Origin: Flavobacterium sp. LC2016-13
Lineage (GTDB): Bacteria > Bacteroidota > Bacteroidia > Flavobacteriales > Flavobacteriaceae
NCBI RefSeq assembly: GCF_009707955.1
Contig: NZ_WMDQ01000002.1
Span: forward strand, 434,001-498,000
Length of the DNA stretch: 64,000 nucleotides
Direction of reading: 5' to 3'
This document shows positions 8,785 to 18,311 of the stretch, one piece after another. The position numbers were made by a program, and so were the translations under genes. The notes under the pieces are model-generated. The model made no database searches. It was not told the DNA's origin and was given only the letters and a program-made list of their open reading frames with translations. The stretch's first letter is position 1. Each line of letters starts with the position of its first letter.

Positions 8785-9138
8785 TTACCAAAATTTCTCT
8801 GTGCCTAAACTCGTATGCCAGAAACTATCCGGAAATTTTAATCCGGCTCCAATTGCTCTGTCCATGCATGCATGTGCCAATAATATAATACCAACTAACA
8901 TAAGAGTTCGGTTTTGTTTGGCAAGGCCAATAAGTCCGATGATTACTGCAGTTCCTTTAAAATGAACAATGTTATACGAAACTGCTCCAACAGCAGGATT
9001 TATTAGGTAACCAATCATACCGAAATCCGGTAGTAAAAGTAAAACAGGAAACCACCACCATTTTAGATTGAAACGTGAAAATAAATAGATACAACCCAGA
9101 AACATAATCAGTTCTTCAATTTTAATTAGAATTTCCAT
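8785..9138 (-). CDS. DUF4260 family membrane protein
   Basis: A 117-residue membrane protein with about four hydrophobic segments. It carries the DUF4260 hallmarks WWWFPVLLLLPDFGMIGYL, AVSYNIVH, and near the C-terminus ACMDRAIGAGLKFPDSFWHT. The family is widespread in Bacteroidota and proteobacteria and has no known function. It is followed on the same strand by nothing before the terminator. An AraC gene (9220-10041) lies immediately upstream on the same strand, 81 bases away, so co-expression is possible. Confidence 0.85.
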   Translation of the reverse strand: MEILIKIEELIMFLGCIYLFSRFNLKWWWFPVLLLLPDFGMIGYLINPAVGAVSYNIVHFKGTAVIIGLIGLAKQNRTLMLVGIILLAHACMDRAIGAGLKFPDSFWHTSLGTEKFW

Positions 9139-9219
9139 AGAATTTGTTTTTTAATTTTAATAAATTATTTCAAACAAATGTAATATGGTGTATTCTACAA
9201 AAATTGTATCAAAACGAAA

Positions 9220-10041
9220 TCAGGTTACTGGATTGCAAATATCTTGTTGAAATTTGACGTATTTAGTGGGACTAATATTGATATAATGTTTAAAATCATG
9301 TATCATTTGACTTTGATCGTAATAACCGCATTCGGCTACAACATCAAACCAATCTATTTTTGAAGTGCCTGGAGCTAGTTTTTGTATAAGATCAATCGCT
9401 TTTAAAAACCTTTCGTACCGACTGAGTTCTTTAGCAGAATAACCAAAATGTTTTTTATGGTTGAGTTGCATATTGCGCTCTGTCTGGCTGTTTTGGCTCG
9501 CTACAGATTTTATGGGATTTAAGGTTTGTTCCCTGAAATTGGCTAATTGCTCTGCAACTTTATTCCGATTCTTTAAATAAGGTTCACAAAAATTCAAAAT
9601 GTGTTTTACTTTTAAATTTACATCGCTTATTTTGTTGAGCTCATGCCATAAAATAGTAAAACAATCTTCATTTAATAATTCATCAGGATTCATTGGTACA
9701 TGTTCTGCCATACAAACATTGCCAAAAAAACGGTAAAAAGCATCATCTTTAAAATTGACCGTTAATATTTCAGTATTTGGAGGCAGCGAATATTCAAATG
9801 CTTGTTTTATCGGGCCAAGCATAAGATATTTGTCTACTTCGATATTCGTGTTTTGTTTGGAATGAAAGGAAGGTTTTGCTCCAAAATTGAAAGCCATAAT
9901 CGTTTGAAAAGATGGTAATAAAGTTTTGGTAATGATTTGATCTGATTTATTTTCTGCAAAATAAAAATGAGAAAAAACGTCCTCAAAAGCTTGAGGAACT
10001 GCTATTCTAAAATTGTTATATCCAGGAATATTTTCTTCCAT
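9220..10041 (-). CDS. AraC family transcriptional regulator
   Basis: A 273-residue regulator. The N-terminal half (LLPSFQTIMAFNFGAKPSF, MLGPIKQAFEYSLPPNTEIL) resembles the DUF6597/AraC sensing region common in Bacteroidota. The C-terminal domain has the AraC layout, with FGYSAKELSRYERFLKAIDL then WFDVVAECGYYDQSQMIHDFKHY and SPTKYVKFQ. It lies upstream of the DUF4260 gene in the same direction and follows a repeat element at its 5' side. Its target is not visible from sequence. Confidence 0.85.
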   Translation of the reverse strand: MEENIPGYNNFRIAVPQAFEDVFSHFYFAENKSDQIITKTLLPSFQTIMAFNFGAKPSFHSKQNTNIEVDKYLMLGPIKQAFEYSLPPNTEILTVNFKDDAFYRFFGNVCMAEHVPMNPDELLNEDCFTILWHELNKISDVNLKVKHILNFCEPYLKNRNKVAEQLANFREQTLNPIKSVASQNSQTERNMQLNHKKHFGYSAKELSRYERFLKAIDLIQKLAPGTSKIDWFDVVAECGYYDQSQMIHDFKHYINISPTKYVKFQQDICNPVT

Positions 10042-10057
10042 TTTTGTTTATTTTTTT

Positions 10058-10115
10058 GCTACGAATTTCGCGAATTTGCATTAATTAATTCGTGTAAATT
10101 TGTGCAATTCGTGGC
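10058..10115. repeat. Imperfect palindromic intergenic repeat
   Basis: GCTACGAATTTCGCGAATTTGC at the left is the imperfect inverted complement of TTTGTGCAATTCGTGGC at the right, with an ATTAATTAAT core. It lies between two AraC genes on the same strand. Elements with this ACGAATT...AATTCGT look are recurrent in flavobacterial intergenic DNA, as far as I recall. It could form a hairpin in RNA or a cruciform. Confidence 0.55.
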
Positions 10116-10125
10116 AAACTTTCCC

Positions 10126-11052
10126 TTAATTGAACTTTTGTCTGAATTCTAAAGGCGAATATTTTGTTTTGGTTTTAAAGAAGCGACTAAAAGATTGAGG
10201 ATGTTCAAAACCTAATTCGTAAGCAATTTCAGAAACGGAAAGATTTGTAATAGATAATTTTTCTTTTGCCTTTTCTACAAGTTTGTTATGAATGTGTTGT
10301 TGTGCATTTTGACCTGTTAAAGAACGAAGCATATCACTGAGATAACTTGGCGAAATATTAAGATGATCCGAAAGATATTGCACTGTCGGAATTCCTTCTT
10401 TTAAAGTATTTTCATTGTTTAAATAATTGTCCAGAAGTTCTTCTAATTGTTCTAATAATTCGTTGTTTACGGCTTTTCGGGTTATAAATTGACGTTTATA
10501 AAAACGATTGGCATAACTCAGTAATAATTCAATTTGAGCAATAACAACATCCTGACTAAATTCATCAATCCTGCTGTTCAATTCTCGTTCTATAATCTTA
10601 AATACAGATAAAATTATTTCTTTTTCCTCATCAGACAAATGCAAAGTCTCATTGATTGAATAAGAAAAGAAACCATATTGTTTGATTTTTTTTGCCAAAG
10701 GATAAGAAAGCAAAAAATCCGGATGAATGAGCACCGTAAATAAGGAGCAATGTCCGTTACCGTTCGCTTCATCGTTACTGCCAATTAACTGATTAGGCGA
10801 AGCAAACAATAATCCGCCACCATCAAAATCATAATAACTCTGACCGTATTTTATTTTGCCGCTCACTCTGGTCTTATAAGATATTTTATAAAATTGCAAT
10901 ACATGAGATCCAGATGGTCCGTTAGCAATTAGATCAGTATTCGTGTTATTGATCAGACTTATTAACGGATGTTGGGGCTTGGGCAAACCAAATGCCAAAT
11001 GCGCTGCGGCTAAGGAATCAAATTCCTGACGGTTGTTGTCTTCCATTTTCAT
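10126..11052 (-). CDS. AraC family transcriptional regulator
   Basis: A 308-residue regulator with an N-terminal cupin-like part (YGQSYYDFDGGGLLFASPNQLI) and a C-terminal double helix-turn-helix (VQYLSDHLNISPSYLSDML, then SVSEIAYELGFEHPQSFSRF and FKTKTKYSPLEFRQ). The class with HLxISPSYLSDMLR commonly regulates neighbouring oxidoreductases. An SDR gene lies 82 bases upstream on the same strand (11135-12007). Start could be Met1 or Met3. Confidence 0.88.
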   Translation of the reverse strand: MKMEDNNRQEFDSLAAAHLAFGLPKPQHPLISLINNTNTDLIANGPSGSHVLQFYKISYKTRVSGKIKYGQSYYDFDGGGLLFASPNQLIGSNDEANGNGHCSLFTVLIHPDFLLSYPLAKKIKQYGFFSYSINETLHLSDEEKEIILSVFKIIERELNSRIDEFSQDVVIAQIELLLSYANRFYKRQFITRKAVNNELLEQLEELLDNYLNNENTLKEGIPTVQYLSDHLNISPSYLSDMLRSLTGQNAQQHIHNKLVEKAKEKLSITNLSVSEIAYELGFEHPQSFSRFFKTKTKYSPLEFRQKFN

Positions 11053-11134
11053 TTTATAAAATTAAGAATATAACCGATAGCATTTATGTTATCGGTTATA
11101 AAATTTAGACGTTATTGTTCTTTAATTAAATCAA

Positions 11135-12007
11135 TTAACCTTGCGCTGCTTTTGCAACATCATCCCATTCTTCCCATATTTTTATTCTTTCTGCATACGT
11201 TTCTTTTACAGTTGAAAGATTGCTGCTGCCAATAAATAATCGTAAAGGAGGATTTTCTGCATCTACAACTTTAAATATTGCTTCTGGCGTTGCTTCGGGA
11301 TTTCCTCTTTCCAGACTCATTAACTGTCCGAAAAAGTTTTCTTTAAAATCAGTATAAATGTCCATGCCTTCAGCAAACTTCAAAGATTCCTGACTTCCAA
11401 ATTCTGTAGCATAAGCTCCAGGCTCAATAATCGTTACTTTAATACCAAAAGATTTTACCTCTAAAGCAAGACTTTCATGAATGGCCTCGAATGCCCATTT
11501 TGAAGAACAATAATAACCAATAACGGGTAATGTTATGTGACCAACATTGCTTGATGTACCCATTATATGCCCACCGCCTTGTTTTCTTAATAAAGGCAAT
11601 GCAGCCTGAATAACAGCAAGAGTTCCAAAAATATTGGTTTCATAAAGCGCACGAACCTCGTCTGCATTGGCTTCTTCAATGGTACCAACAAGCGAATATC
11701 CGGCATTGTTAAGTACAATATCGAGTCTTCCGAAATGTTTGTAAGCTTGCTCTACAGCCGTTTTTACCTGATCAGGTTTAGTAACGTCAAGTTCTAAAGT
11801 GAGTACATTGTTTCCGTATTTTTCCTTAAGATGGGCGATACTTGCCAGATTACGTGCGGTGGCTGCAACTTTGTCTCCGCGTTTAAGCGCAGCATCGGCC
11901 CAAACACTTCCAAATCCGCGAGAAGCACCGGTTATAAACCAAACTTTATTTGAAGCTGAAGCATTTTGATTTGCATTCTCGTTTGTAATTTCATTTTGAT
12001 GTGACAT
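11135..12007 (-). CDS. SDR family NAD(P)-dependent oxidoreductase
   Basis: A 290-residue classical short-chain dehydrogenase. It has the cofactor motif TGASRGFG at about residues 26-33, LDVTKPD, NNAGYSLVG, catalytic Ser in TSSNVGH, and YYCSSKWAFEA with the active Tyr and Lys, then IEPGAYATEF. The first ~20 residues are a low-complexity Asn-rich extension before the dehydrogenase core. It probably forms a unit with the AraC gene downstream. Substrate unknown. Confidence 0.88.
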   Translation of the reverse strand: MSHQNEITNENANQNASASNKVWFITGASRGFGSVWADAALKRGDKVAATARNLASIAHLKEKYGNNVLTLELDVTKPDQVKTAVEQAYKHFGRLDIVLNNAGYSLVGTIEEANADEVRALYETNIFGTLAVIQAALPLLRKQGGGHIMGTSSNVGHITLPVIGYYCSSKWAFEAIHESLALEVKSFGIKVTIIEPGAYATEFGSQESLKFAEGMDIYTDFKENFFGQLMSLERGNPEATPEAIFKVVDAENPPLRLFIGSSNLSTVKETYAERIKIWEEWDDVAKAAQG

Positions 12008-12109
12008 GATGATATATATTTAAATTAATACAGCAAAGTTCAGGAGATGTCCCGAAGAACATGTAGCTTAAATGAGGAATTTTGTAACACAAATGAGAAT
12101 GCCTTAAAA

Positions 12110-12156
12110 AAGTTAAGTCTTTATCTAACAATGATTCATTGCTAAATAAAGACTTA
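12110..12156. terminator. Long-stem hairpin between same-strand genes
   Basis: TTAAGTCTTTAT pairs with ATAAAGACTTAA over a ~20-base loop, followed by A/T-rich DNA. It lies downstream of the secreted-protein gene on the minus strand and is likely its terminator. Confidence 0.6.
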
Positions 12157-12192
12157 AATAAAATTTAAAAGTAAAGTAGTTATAAAATAATC

Positions 12193-12783
12193 CTACTTTT
12201 CTTTATACAAAATAATTGTAGCTTTATACCCTTTTCCAACATTCCATTGGCTATTTTCTATCACTTTTCCTTCATCATCAAAAACCTGAAATTCAGCTGT
12301 ATTTGGCGAAGCAGAACCTTCGTTTAAAGCTTCAAAATCAATTTTATTCATTCCTTTAACCAAAGTTATTTTAAAGCCTTTAAATTCCCCAACCAAATTA
12401 ACTTCCGGTTCAATAACTTTATCATTCAGATAAACTCTAATCTTATCGCCATCTACAAAAGCAGCATCACGATATCGAATTGTAGAAACAGATGTGTTTG
12501 TTACAAAACCTCCCAGATATTCATTTCGTCTGTAAAAAATGCCTTCAACATTGGCTTCTTTTTTATACAAATTACTATTATTAAAAAGCTCATCCGGATT
12601 GATTTTTAAAACCGTTTGTTCTTTCAAAGGCGCGGGATCATTTGGGGGCGTTTCTTTTGGTGGTATAACTTCTTTATTTTCAGGATTTATAGGTTTTATC
12701 GGAGTGAATTTACTATTACCTTCTTGTGCAAATCCTTGTAAAGACGCAACAGTAATAATAATTAAGAACAATATTTTTTTCAT
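12193..12783 (-). CDS. Secreted protein of unknown function
   Basis: A 196-residue protein with a clear signal peptide (MKKILFLIIITVASLQGFAQ). It continues with a Pro-rich linker (residues ~30-55, NPENKEVIPPKETPPND) and a ~135-residue C-terminal region rich in beta-strand-like alternation (NEYLGGFVTNTSVSTIRYRDA, DKIRVYLNDKVI). The C-terminal part resembles small Bacteroidota secreted beta-sandwich proteins, but I recognise no family. Monocistronic or paired with the acidic protein upstream on the same strand. Confidence 0.7.
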   Translation of the reverse strand: MKKILFLIIITVASLQGFAQEGNSKFTPIKPINPENKEVIPPKETPPNDPAPLKEQTVLKINPDELFNNSNLYKKEANVEGIFYRRNEYLGGFVTNTSVSTIRYRDAAFVDGDKIRVYLNDKVIEPEVNLVGEFKGFKITLVKGMNKIDFEALNEGSASPNTAEFQVFDDEGKVIENSQWNVGKGYKATIILYKEK

Positions 12784-12893
12784 ATCTGTTTTTGTAGTAA
12801 TAAATATATTTATAAGTGGTATTCCTTAATATATAACATCTAAATCATAGTATTTATTGCCTAATGAGGAATTGATTCTTAATATATTTTTAA

Positions 12894-13229
12894 TTAATCA
12901 ATCTTATATGCGTCATCAGCAAAAGTTTCGGGTTCACGATCATTTTCATCGTAATCTTCTACCAAATCATCATCCATATCATCTTCGTCTAAATCTTCTT
13001 CATCTTCCAAATCATTCTCATCGTAGTCATCTTCAAGATCTTCCTGATCGTCTCTCTGAATTGCATCAGAAAATTCAAGATCTAAAGCCTCATCTTCATT
13101 TAAAGCTTCTTCTTCAAATTCATTTTCCTCACTAATATGTTCTTTTTGATATTGGTCGACATAGCTTTGATTATCGTTTGTGAAATTATTCTCATCCTGA
13201 TCGTAATTTCTATTGGTATCTGTTGTCAT
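12894..13229 (-). CDS. Highly acidic, probably disordered protein
   Basis: A 111-residue protein dominated by Asp and Glu, with Asn and Gln in the N-terminal third. The stretch LEDDYDENDLEDEEDLDEDD around residues 66-85 is typical. It has no hydrophobic core and no signal peptide, so it should be disordered. The complementary strand frame is an artefact of this composition. A second acidic protein (29147-29515) occurs in the window. Function unknown. Confidence 0.65.
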   Translation of the reverse strand: MTTDTNRNYDQDENNFTNDNQSYVDQYQKEHISEENEFEEEALNEDEALDLEFSDAIQRDDQEDLEDDYDENDLEDEEDLDEDDMDDDLVEDYDENDREPETFADDAYKID

Positions 13230-13407
13230 ACTATTTTTCTTTAGATTGATTTATAAGATTTCGAAATATTAATTTGCTTTAAAAATTTCGACTTAATCAA
13301 AATTAGCGTGATGTGTTGCAAAATCTATTATACTATTATGGCTGTCATTTATTTAATTTTAATGTGCGAAGCTTTATAAGCTTTTGAATAACGAGAAAAA
13401 TGCAGTT

Positions 13408-13436
13408 TTTGACTTTTTGCGATTAATGTAATTTTG
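13408..13436 (+). promoter_or_regulatory. Promoter of cobalamin operon
   Basis: TTTG (13408-13411) and TAATTTTG (13429-13436) are spaced 17 bases apart, as in Bacteroidota -33/-7 promoters. Transcription would start near 13442 and include the riboswitch. Confidence 0.6.
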
Positions 13437-13514
13437 CACAATAATTCTTGTTTTAATAAAGATAGTTCTATCTTTACGTCAGATTTTGGTCTATTATTTA
13501 TAATATTTTACAAA

Positions 13515-13672
13515 TAATAGTTAAAAGGGAATCAGGTGTAAATCCTGAACAGACCCGCTACTGTAAGTTCTATATAAGTCTTTAAACGTTACTAATGCCA
13601 CTGTTTGCCACGGCGAATGGGAAGGTTGTTTTAAAGATGGAACAAGTCAGGAGACCTGCCACAATCACATAG
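13515..13672 (+). promoter_or_regulatory. Cobalamin (adenosylcobalamin) riboswitch
   Basis: The conserved cobalamin aptamer elements occur in order: AAAAGGGAATCAGGTGTAAA, then CAGACCCGCTACTGTAAG, GCCACTG, GGGAAGG, and the B12-box AGTCAGGAGACCTGCC at 13646-13660. It lies ~115 bases upstream of a BtuB-type receptor gene. When B12 is abundant the aptamer should lower expression of the uptake operon. Confidence 0.93.
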
Positions 13673-13786
13673 TTTAAGACTTTCGTGGAATAAAGTTGAA
13701 CAACAAGAATTGACCTGTTATTATATAACAGGATTATCTCTTATTGCTTTTAATTATTACATCCCGGAGTTTATTTAATTAAAACA

Positions 13787-15838
13787 GTGATGTATAATAC
13801 AAAAAAACTACTCTTATTTATTTTTATCTTTTTTGCTTCGTTTGTGCTTCATTCACAAGTGTCAAATGATAGTTTACGGCTTTTAAAAGAAGTAGTATTA
13901 AAATCAAAACCGTATCAGGAAGTAATTCCCGTACAAACGCTTTCAGGAAAATTACTTGAAAATTTAGCCAGCCATAATGTTGCTGATGCTCTCAGGTATT
14001 TTGCGGGAACCCAAATTAAAGATTATGGCGGACTTGGCGGTCTTAAAACCGTAGATGTTCGTAATATGGGAACGCATCACGTAGGTGTTTTTTATGATGG
14101 TATTCAGTTAGGAAATGCCCAAAACGGAGTTACAGATTTAGGGAAATATTCTCTGGATGATATGGAATCCCTGACGATGTATAACGGTCAGAAAAGTGAA
14201 ATATTTCAATCAGCAAAAGACTTTGCAGCGGCTTCTACAATCTATTTAAGAACAAAACGTCCTGTTTTTACTGCCAATAAAAAATCAAATTTATTAGTTC
14301 GGTTCAAAACAATGTCTATTAATTATTTTGATCCTTCTTTGAGATGGGAACAAAAATTGAGCGACAAAGTAAGCATGAGTGTAAGCTCTGAATATATAAA
14401 ATCGAACGGGCAATATAAATTCAGATATAAAAGAAATAATCTCGATGGTTCTGTAGCTTACGATACTACCGCAACCAGAATGAATAGTGATATAGCGGCT
14501 TTACGAATAGAATCCGGACTTTACGGAAAAATAAATAATGGTTCGTGGGATACCAAAGTTTATTATTATGATTCTGATAGGGGCGCACCGGGAGCAATTG
14601 TAGAGAATAAATTTTCTGACGGTTACAGGCAATACGACAAGAATTTTTTTGCACAGGGAACCTTCATTAAGGATTTTACAAAAAGATATAAATTTCAGGC
14701 CAGAGGAAAATATGCATATGATTATACACATTATGTCGCCAGAGATACTACTAATATATTAGGTGAAACTGTAACCGAAGGAGCGCAATCTGATGACAGT
14801 TATTTTCAACAGGAATATTACTTCTCAGCCCTCAATATGTATAGCATATTGCCAACGTGGGATATTTCATTATCTACAGATTTTCAGTACAATAAACTAA
14901 ACGCTACAAGAAAAGGAATTCAGACTCAATTTTCATTTCCACAGCGTTATACCGCATTATTTTCTCTTGCAAGTACATACAGAATTGGAGGTTTTAAAGT
15001 TTTAGGAAGCGTTGTAGGCACTCATGTTCAGGAAGAAGTGCGATATAATGCAAAAGCTCCTGATAAAACCGAATTTACACCCGCATTATTTTTAGGTTAT
15101 ACACCATTTAAAGACTATGATTTTAATCTAAGGGCATTTGCAAAACGAATTTTCAGAATGCCCACTTTTAATGATTTGTATTATACAATGGTTGGTTCAA
15201 GTACTTTAAAACCTGAATATATGAACCAGTACGATGTTGGATTTACTTATAATTTACCTGTAGAAAATGGTTTTTTTGATAAATTTTCTATTCAGGCAGA
15301 TGGATATTATACCAATACCAAAGATAAAATTGTAGCTGCTCCAACCGGAAATTTGTTCCGCTGGATGATGACAAATATTGGACAGGTAAAAGGGAAGGGA
15401 ATAGAATCGGTTATCAATATGGGGTTTCATATCAATAAAGTAAACTTAACCACGAACCTTACTTATACTTTTTCTGAAAGCAGGGATTACACAAAATTTG
15501 CAGGTTTGGAATTATCGTCATATGGCGATCAAATACCGTATACACCGTGGCATAGTGGCTCCGGAATATTAAACGCCAGTTATGAGTCGTGGAATTTTAA
15601 TTACAGCTTTATATATGTTGGAAAACGCTATAACGGTAACGTAAATAATATTAAGATTAATGAAGTGCAACCGTGGTATACTCATGATTTATCAGTACAA
15701 AAATCTTTTTCATTTTCTAATTACAGATTAAAAGGTGCAATAGAACTCAATAATGTACTCAATCAAAATTATGAGGTAATATACAATTACCCAATGCCGG
15801 GACGAACAATGAAATTTATAATAAGCATTGAACTATGA
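13787..15838 (+). CDS. btuB: TonB-dependent vitamin B12 receptor (BtuB-like)
   Basis: A 683-residue outer-membrane receptor. The signal peptide is residues 1-23, followed by a short TonB-box-like segment and the plug domain (VQTLSGKLLENLASHNVADALR, then VDVRNMGTHHVGVFYDGIQLGN) at ~45-150, with a beta-barrel after that. The C-terminus ends in Phe-Ile-Ile-Ser-Ile-Glu-Leu, a typical last strand. It lacks the N-terminal carboxypeptidase-like domain of SusC. Its place directly under a cobalamin riboswitch and before a BtuG-like lipoprotein marks it as the corrinoid transporter. The stop overlaps the next start by four bases. Confidence 0.88.
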   Translation: MMYNTKKLLLFIFIFFASFVLHSQVSNDSLRLLKEVVLKSKPYQEVIPVQTLSGKLLENLASHNVADALRYFAGTQIKDYGGLGGLKTVDVRNMGTHHVGVFYDGIQLGNAQNGVTDLGKYSLDDMESLTMYNGQKSEIFQSAKDFAAASTIYLRTKRPVFTANKKSNLLVRFKTMSINYFDPSLRWEQKLSDKVSMSVSSEYIKSNGQYKFRYKRNNLDGSVAYDTTATRMNSDIAALRIESGLYGKINNGSWDTKVYYYDSDRGAPGAIVENKFSDGYRQYDKNFFAQGTFIKDFTKRYKFQARGKYAYDYTHYVARDTTNILGETVTEGAQSDDSYFQQEYYFSALNMYSILPTWDISLSTDFQYNKLNATRKGIQTQFSFPQRYTALFSLASTYRIGGFKVLGSVVGTHVQEEVRYNAKAPDKTEFTPALFLGYTPFKDYDFNLRAFAKRIFRMPTFNDLYYTMVGSSTLKPEYMNQYDVGFTYNLPVENGFFDKFSIQADGYYTNTKDKIVAAPTGNLFRWMMTNIGQVKGKGIESVINMGFHINKVNLTTNLTYTFSESRDYTKFAGLELSSYGDQIPYTPWHSGSGILNASYESWNFNYSFIYVGKRYNGNVNNIKINEVQPWYTHDLSVQKSFSFSNYRLKGAIELNNVLNQNYEVIYNYPMPGRTMKFIISIEL

Positions 15839-16980
15839 AAAAGATAATCACAAAATTAATTCTCAGTTTATTTATAGTCCTGGCTTTTACTTCCTGCCGG
15901 GAGGATGAAACCGTTTTTCCGTCGACAGATAAAAGTGTTGCTGCGCCAAGAAGCGACGGCAATATAGAAGGTTTTTATCTTCTTAACGAAGGAAACATGG
16001 GAATGAACAGAGCGAGTATAGACGTGTTTAATTACAGAACGGGAAACTATACAACAGATGTTTATTCAGAACGAAATCCGACAGTTGTAAAAGAACTGGG
16101 CGATGTTGGAAACGATATTCAGATATACGGTAACAAGGTCTACGCAGTTATAAATGTTTCAAACAAAGTAGAAGTTTTAGATAAATGGACCGCAAAACGT
16201 ATCAAAAAAATAGACATTCCCAATTGCCGTTATGTGACTTTCTACAAAAATAAAGCCTATGTAAGTTCTTATTCCGGTCCCGTAGCCATTGATCCTAATG
16301 CAGAAATAGGTTTTGTTGCCGAGATTGATACTACAACATTAGAAATAAAACGAAAAGTTACAGTAGGGTATCAACCGGAACAAATGGTCGTACATAACGG
16401 GAAACTTTATGTAGCAAATTCTGGAGGTTACAGAGTTCCTAATTATGACAGAACTGTTTCTGTAATTGATCTTGAAACCTTTACCGAAACAAAAAAAATA
16501 GATGTTGGTATAAATCTCTACGGCATGCAAATAGATAGTCGCGGAGATATTTATGTGAGTTCAAGAGGAGATTATTACAGTACATCTTCTAATCTTTTTG
16601 TAATTGATTCTCAAACAGATGAGAAAAAAATGCAACTCGATATTCCTGTTTTGGGAATGTGTCTCGTTGATGATTTGCTCTATTTCTATAGCGTAGAGTG
16701 GAGTTATCTAACCAATAGCAACAAAATAACTTACGGAATATTTGACACTAAAACCAAAAAAGTAATTAGCGATAAGATTATTACAGACGGAACAGACAAA
16801 CAAATCATGATTCCGTATGGACTTCAGGTAAATCCGGAAACAAAAGAAATTTATATCACCGATGCTCAGAATTATGTAGTAACGGGTTATATCTATTGTT
16901 TTACGCCTGAAGGAAAATTAAAATGGAAAACTACAGCAGGAAATATTCCCGCACATATTGCCTTTATAACCAAAAAATAA
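15835..16980 (+). CDS. BtuG-like beta-propeller surface lipoprotein
   Basis: A 381-residue lipoprotein with the lipobox at Cys20 (LAFTSCREDE). The rest is a YncE/DUF5074-type beta-propeller with repeats such as GNKVYAVINVSNKVEVLDKW and GKLYVANSGG, each blade ~45 residues. In Bacteroides, BtuG proteins of this architecture bind cobalamin on the cell surface and pass it to BtuB. The four-base overlap with the btuB stop supports translational coupling. The assignment is by architecture and operon place; individual cobalamin contacts were not checked. Confidence 0.8.
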   Translation: MKKIITKLILSLFIVLAFTSCREDETVFPSTDKSVAAPRSDGNIEGFYLLNEGNMGMNRASIDVFNYRTGNYTTDVYSERNPTVVKELGDVGNDIQIYGNKVYAVINVSNKVEVLDKWTAKRIKKIDIPNCRYVTFYKNKAYVSSYSGPVAIDPNAEIGFVAEIDTTTLEIKRKVTVGYQPEQMVVHNGKLYVANSGGYRVPNYDRTVSVIDLETFTETKKIDVGINLYGMQIDSRGDIYVSSRGDYYSTSSNLFVIDSQTDEKKMQLDIPVLGMCLVDDLLYFYSVEWSYLTNSNKITYGIFDTKTKKVISDKIITDGTDKQIMIPYGLQVNPETKEIYITDAQNYVVTGYIYCFTPEGKLKWKTTAGNIPAHIAFITKK

Positions 16981-16985
16981 AAAAA

Positions 16986-18272
16986 ATGAGCCAGAGATTT
17001 TTTAAATATTACCGAATCATAGTATTTGCTTTTTTGTCAATACTATTGACAAATTGTTCAGGAGGCGATAACGATACTTCTGAGTCGGGCGGGGGAGAAA
17101 CTGCTAATAATGAATTTAAAACACAACGTTTTACGATTGTTACTTTAAGTTCAAAAACAACTGCAAGTGCAGATGCAACTTACAATTGGACTAGCGAAAC
17201 GGTCTCATCAGAAAATTATTCGTTAGCCAATACAACATCAAAAGAAGCCTTGTTTGCAGCAGCTGCAGAAGGAACGTATAAATTTAAAGTGGAAATTACT
17301 GATAAAGGAACCACACAGGAACAACAAGTTACTGTTGTTGTAACGGCAGAAACCAAAGAACTGAAAAACTACATCTCGAAAGTATTTGAATTTAAACCAG
17401 CTCCGGGACAATTTATCAATGATCTTCCAGCGGCAAATGATGGCGATACGGCAGAGAGAATATTAACAAGAGCCAATTCATATCTCGCGAAGAAAAGTGG
17501 AGATCTTATTTCGCTTGGTGCATTTGGAGGTTACGTGGTTTTTGGTTTTGATCACAGTATTGTAAATATAAAGGGCATACGTGATTTTAGAGTTTTAGGA
17601 AATGCTTTTTGGGCAGGAGCAAATCCAAATCCGAATGCTGAATTTAGAGGAGGAAGTAGTGAAGCAGGCGTAATAATGGTTTCTTACGACAAAAATAAAA
17701 ACGGGCTTCCGGATGATGAATGGTACGAAATTGAAGGCGGAGGGCACAAAATGGAAAAGACTATTCGAAATTACGAAATTACGTATCACCGACCAGATCC
17801 TAATAAAATACCTGTTCCGGGTGGCGGAACGGGAACTGTTCTTTTTACTGATATGGAATATATCTACTGGAAAGACAATCAGGGAAAAGAAGGCTATCTA
17901 GCACAAAATAATGCCTATAATCATTCATTAGAATATTGGCCAAAATGGCTGAAAGATCAGGCAACTATCACTTTTAAAGGAACAAGATTACCGGATAATG
18001 CAGTAGATGAAAGCGGTAACGGAAGCTATTTTGTACAATATGCGTTTTTATATGGCTATGCCGATAATGCCCCAAACAACGATGACGATTCGGCCATAGA
18101 TATTGATTGGGCAATTGATAGTAACGGAAAAAAAGTACAGCTTCCGGCTATTGATTTTGTAAAAGTTTACAATGGACTGAATCAGCAGGCAGGTTGGCTT
18201 GGAGAAACTTCAACTGAAATTATGGGAGCTACAGACCTGCATCTTTCAGGAGAAAATATTCCAACGCGATAA
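16986..18272 (+). CDS. Cell-surface lipoprotein of B12 operon, paralogue 1
   Basis: Start taken at 16986 (MSQRFFKYYRII), five bases after the previous stop; the frame opens further back but only through the upstream gene. The 428-residue lipoprotein has a lipobox at LLTNC, a PKD-like N-terminal part (~40-120), then a larger domain. The shared signatures are GFDHSIVNIKG, YDKNKNGLPDDEWYEI and IDIDWAIDSNGKKVQLPAIDFVKVYN. The last is near the C-terminus and common to all three paralogues. Probably an accessory corrinoid-binding or receptor-associated protein, inferred from position. Confidence 0.7.
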   Translation: MSQRFFKYYRIIVFAFLSILLTNCSGGDNDTSESGGGETANNEFKTQRFTIVTLSSKTTASADATYNWTSETVSSENYSLANTTSKEALFAAAAEGTYKFKVEITDKGTTQEQQVTVVVTAETKELKNYISKVFEFKPAPGQFINDLPAANDGDTAERILTRANSYLAKKSGDLISLGAFGGYVVFGFDHSIVNIKGIRDFRVLGNAFWAGANPNPNAEFRGGSSEAGVIMVSYDKNKNGLPDDEWYEIEGGGHKMEKTIRNYEITYHRPDPNKIPVPGGGTGTVLFTDMEYIYWKDNQGKEGYLAQNNAYNHSLEYWPKWLKDQATITFKGTRLPDNAVDESGNGSYFVQYAFLYGYADNAPNNDDDSAIDIDWAIDSNGKKVQLPAIDFVKVYNGLNQQAGWLGETSTEIMGATDLHLSGENIPTR

Positions 18273-18311
18273 TTATTAACTAGTATCAAATCAAATTATT
18301 ATACCCGAATT

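Noticed and set aside
12857..13135. Plus-strand frame rich in His and Leu
   Set aside because: It is the complement of the acidic protein 12894-13229; low-complexity Asp/Glu codons leave the opposite strand open.
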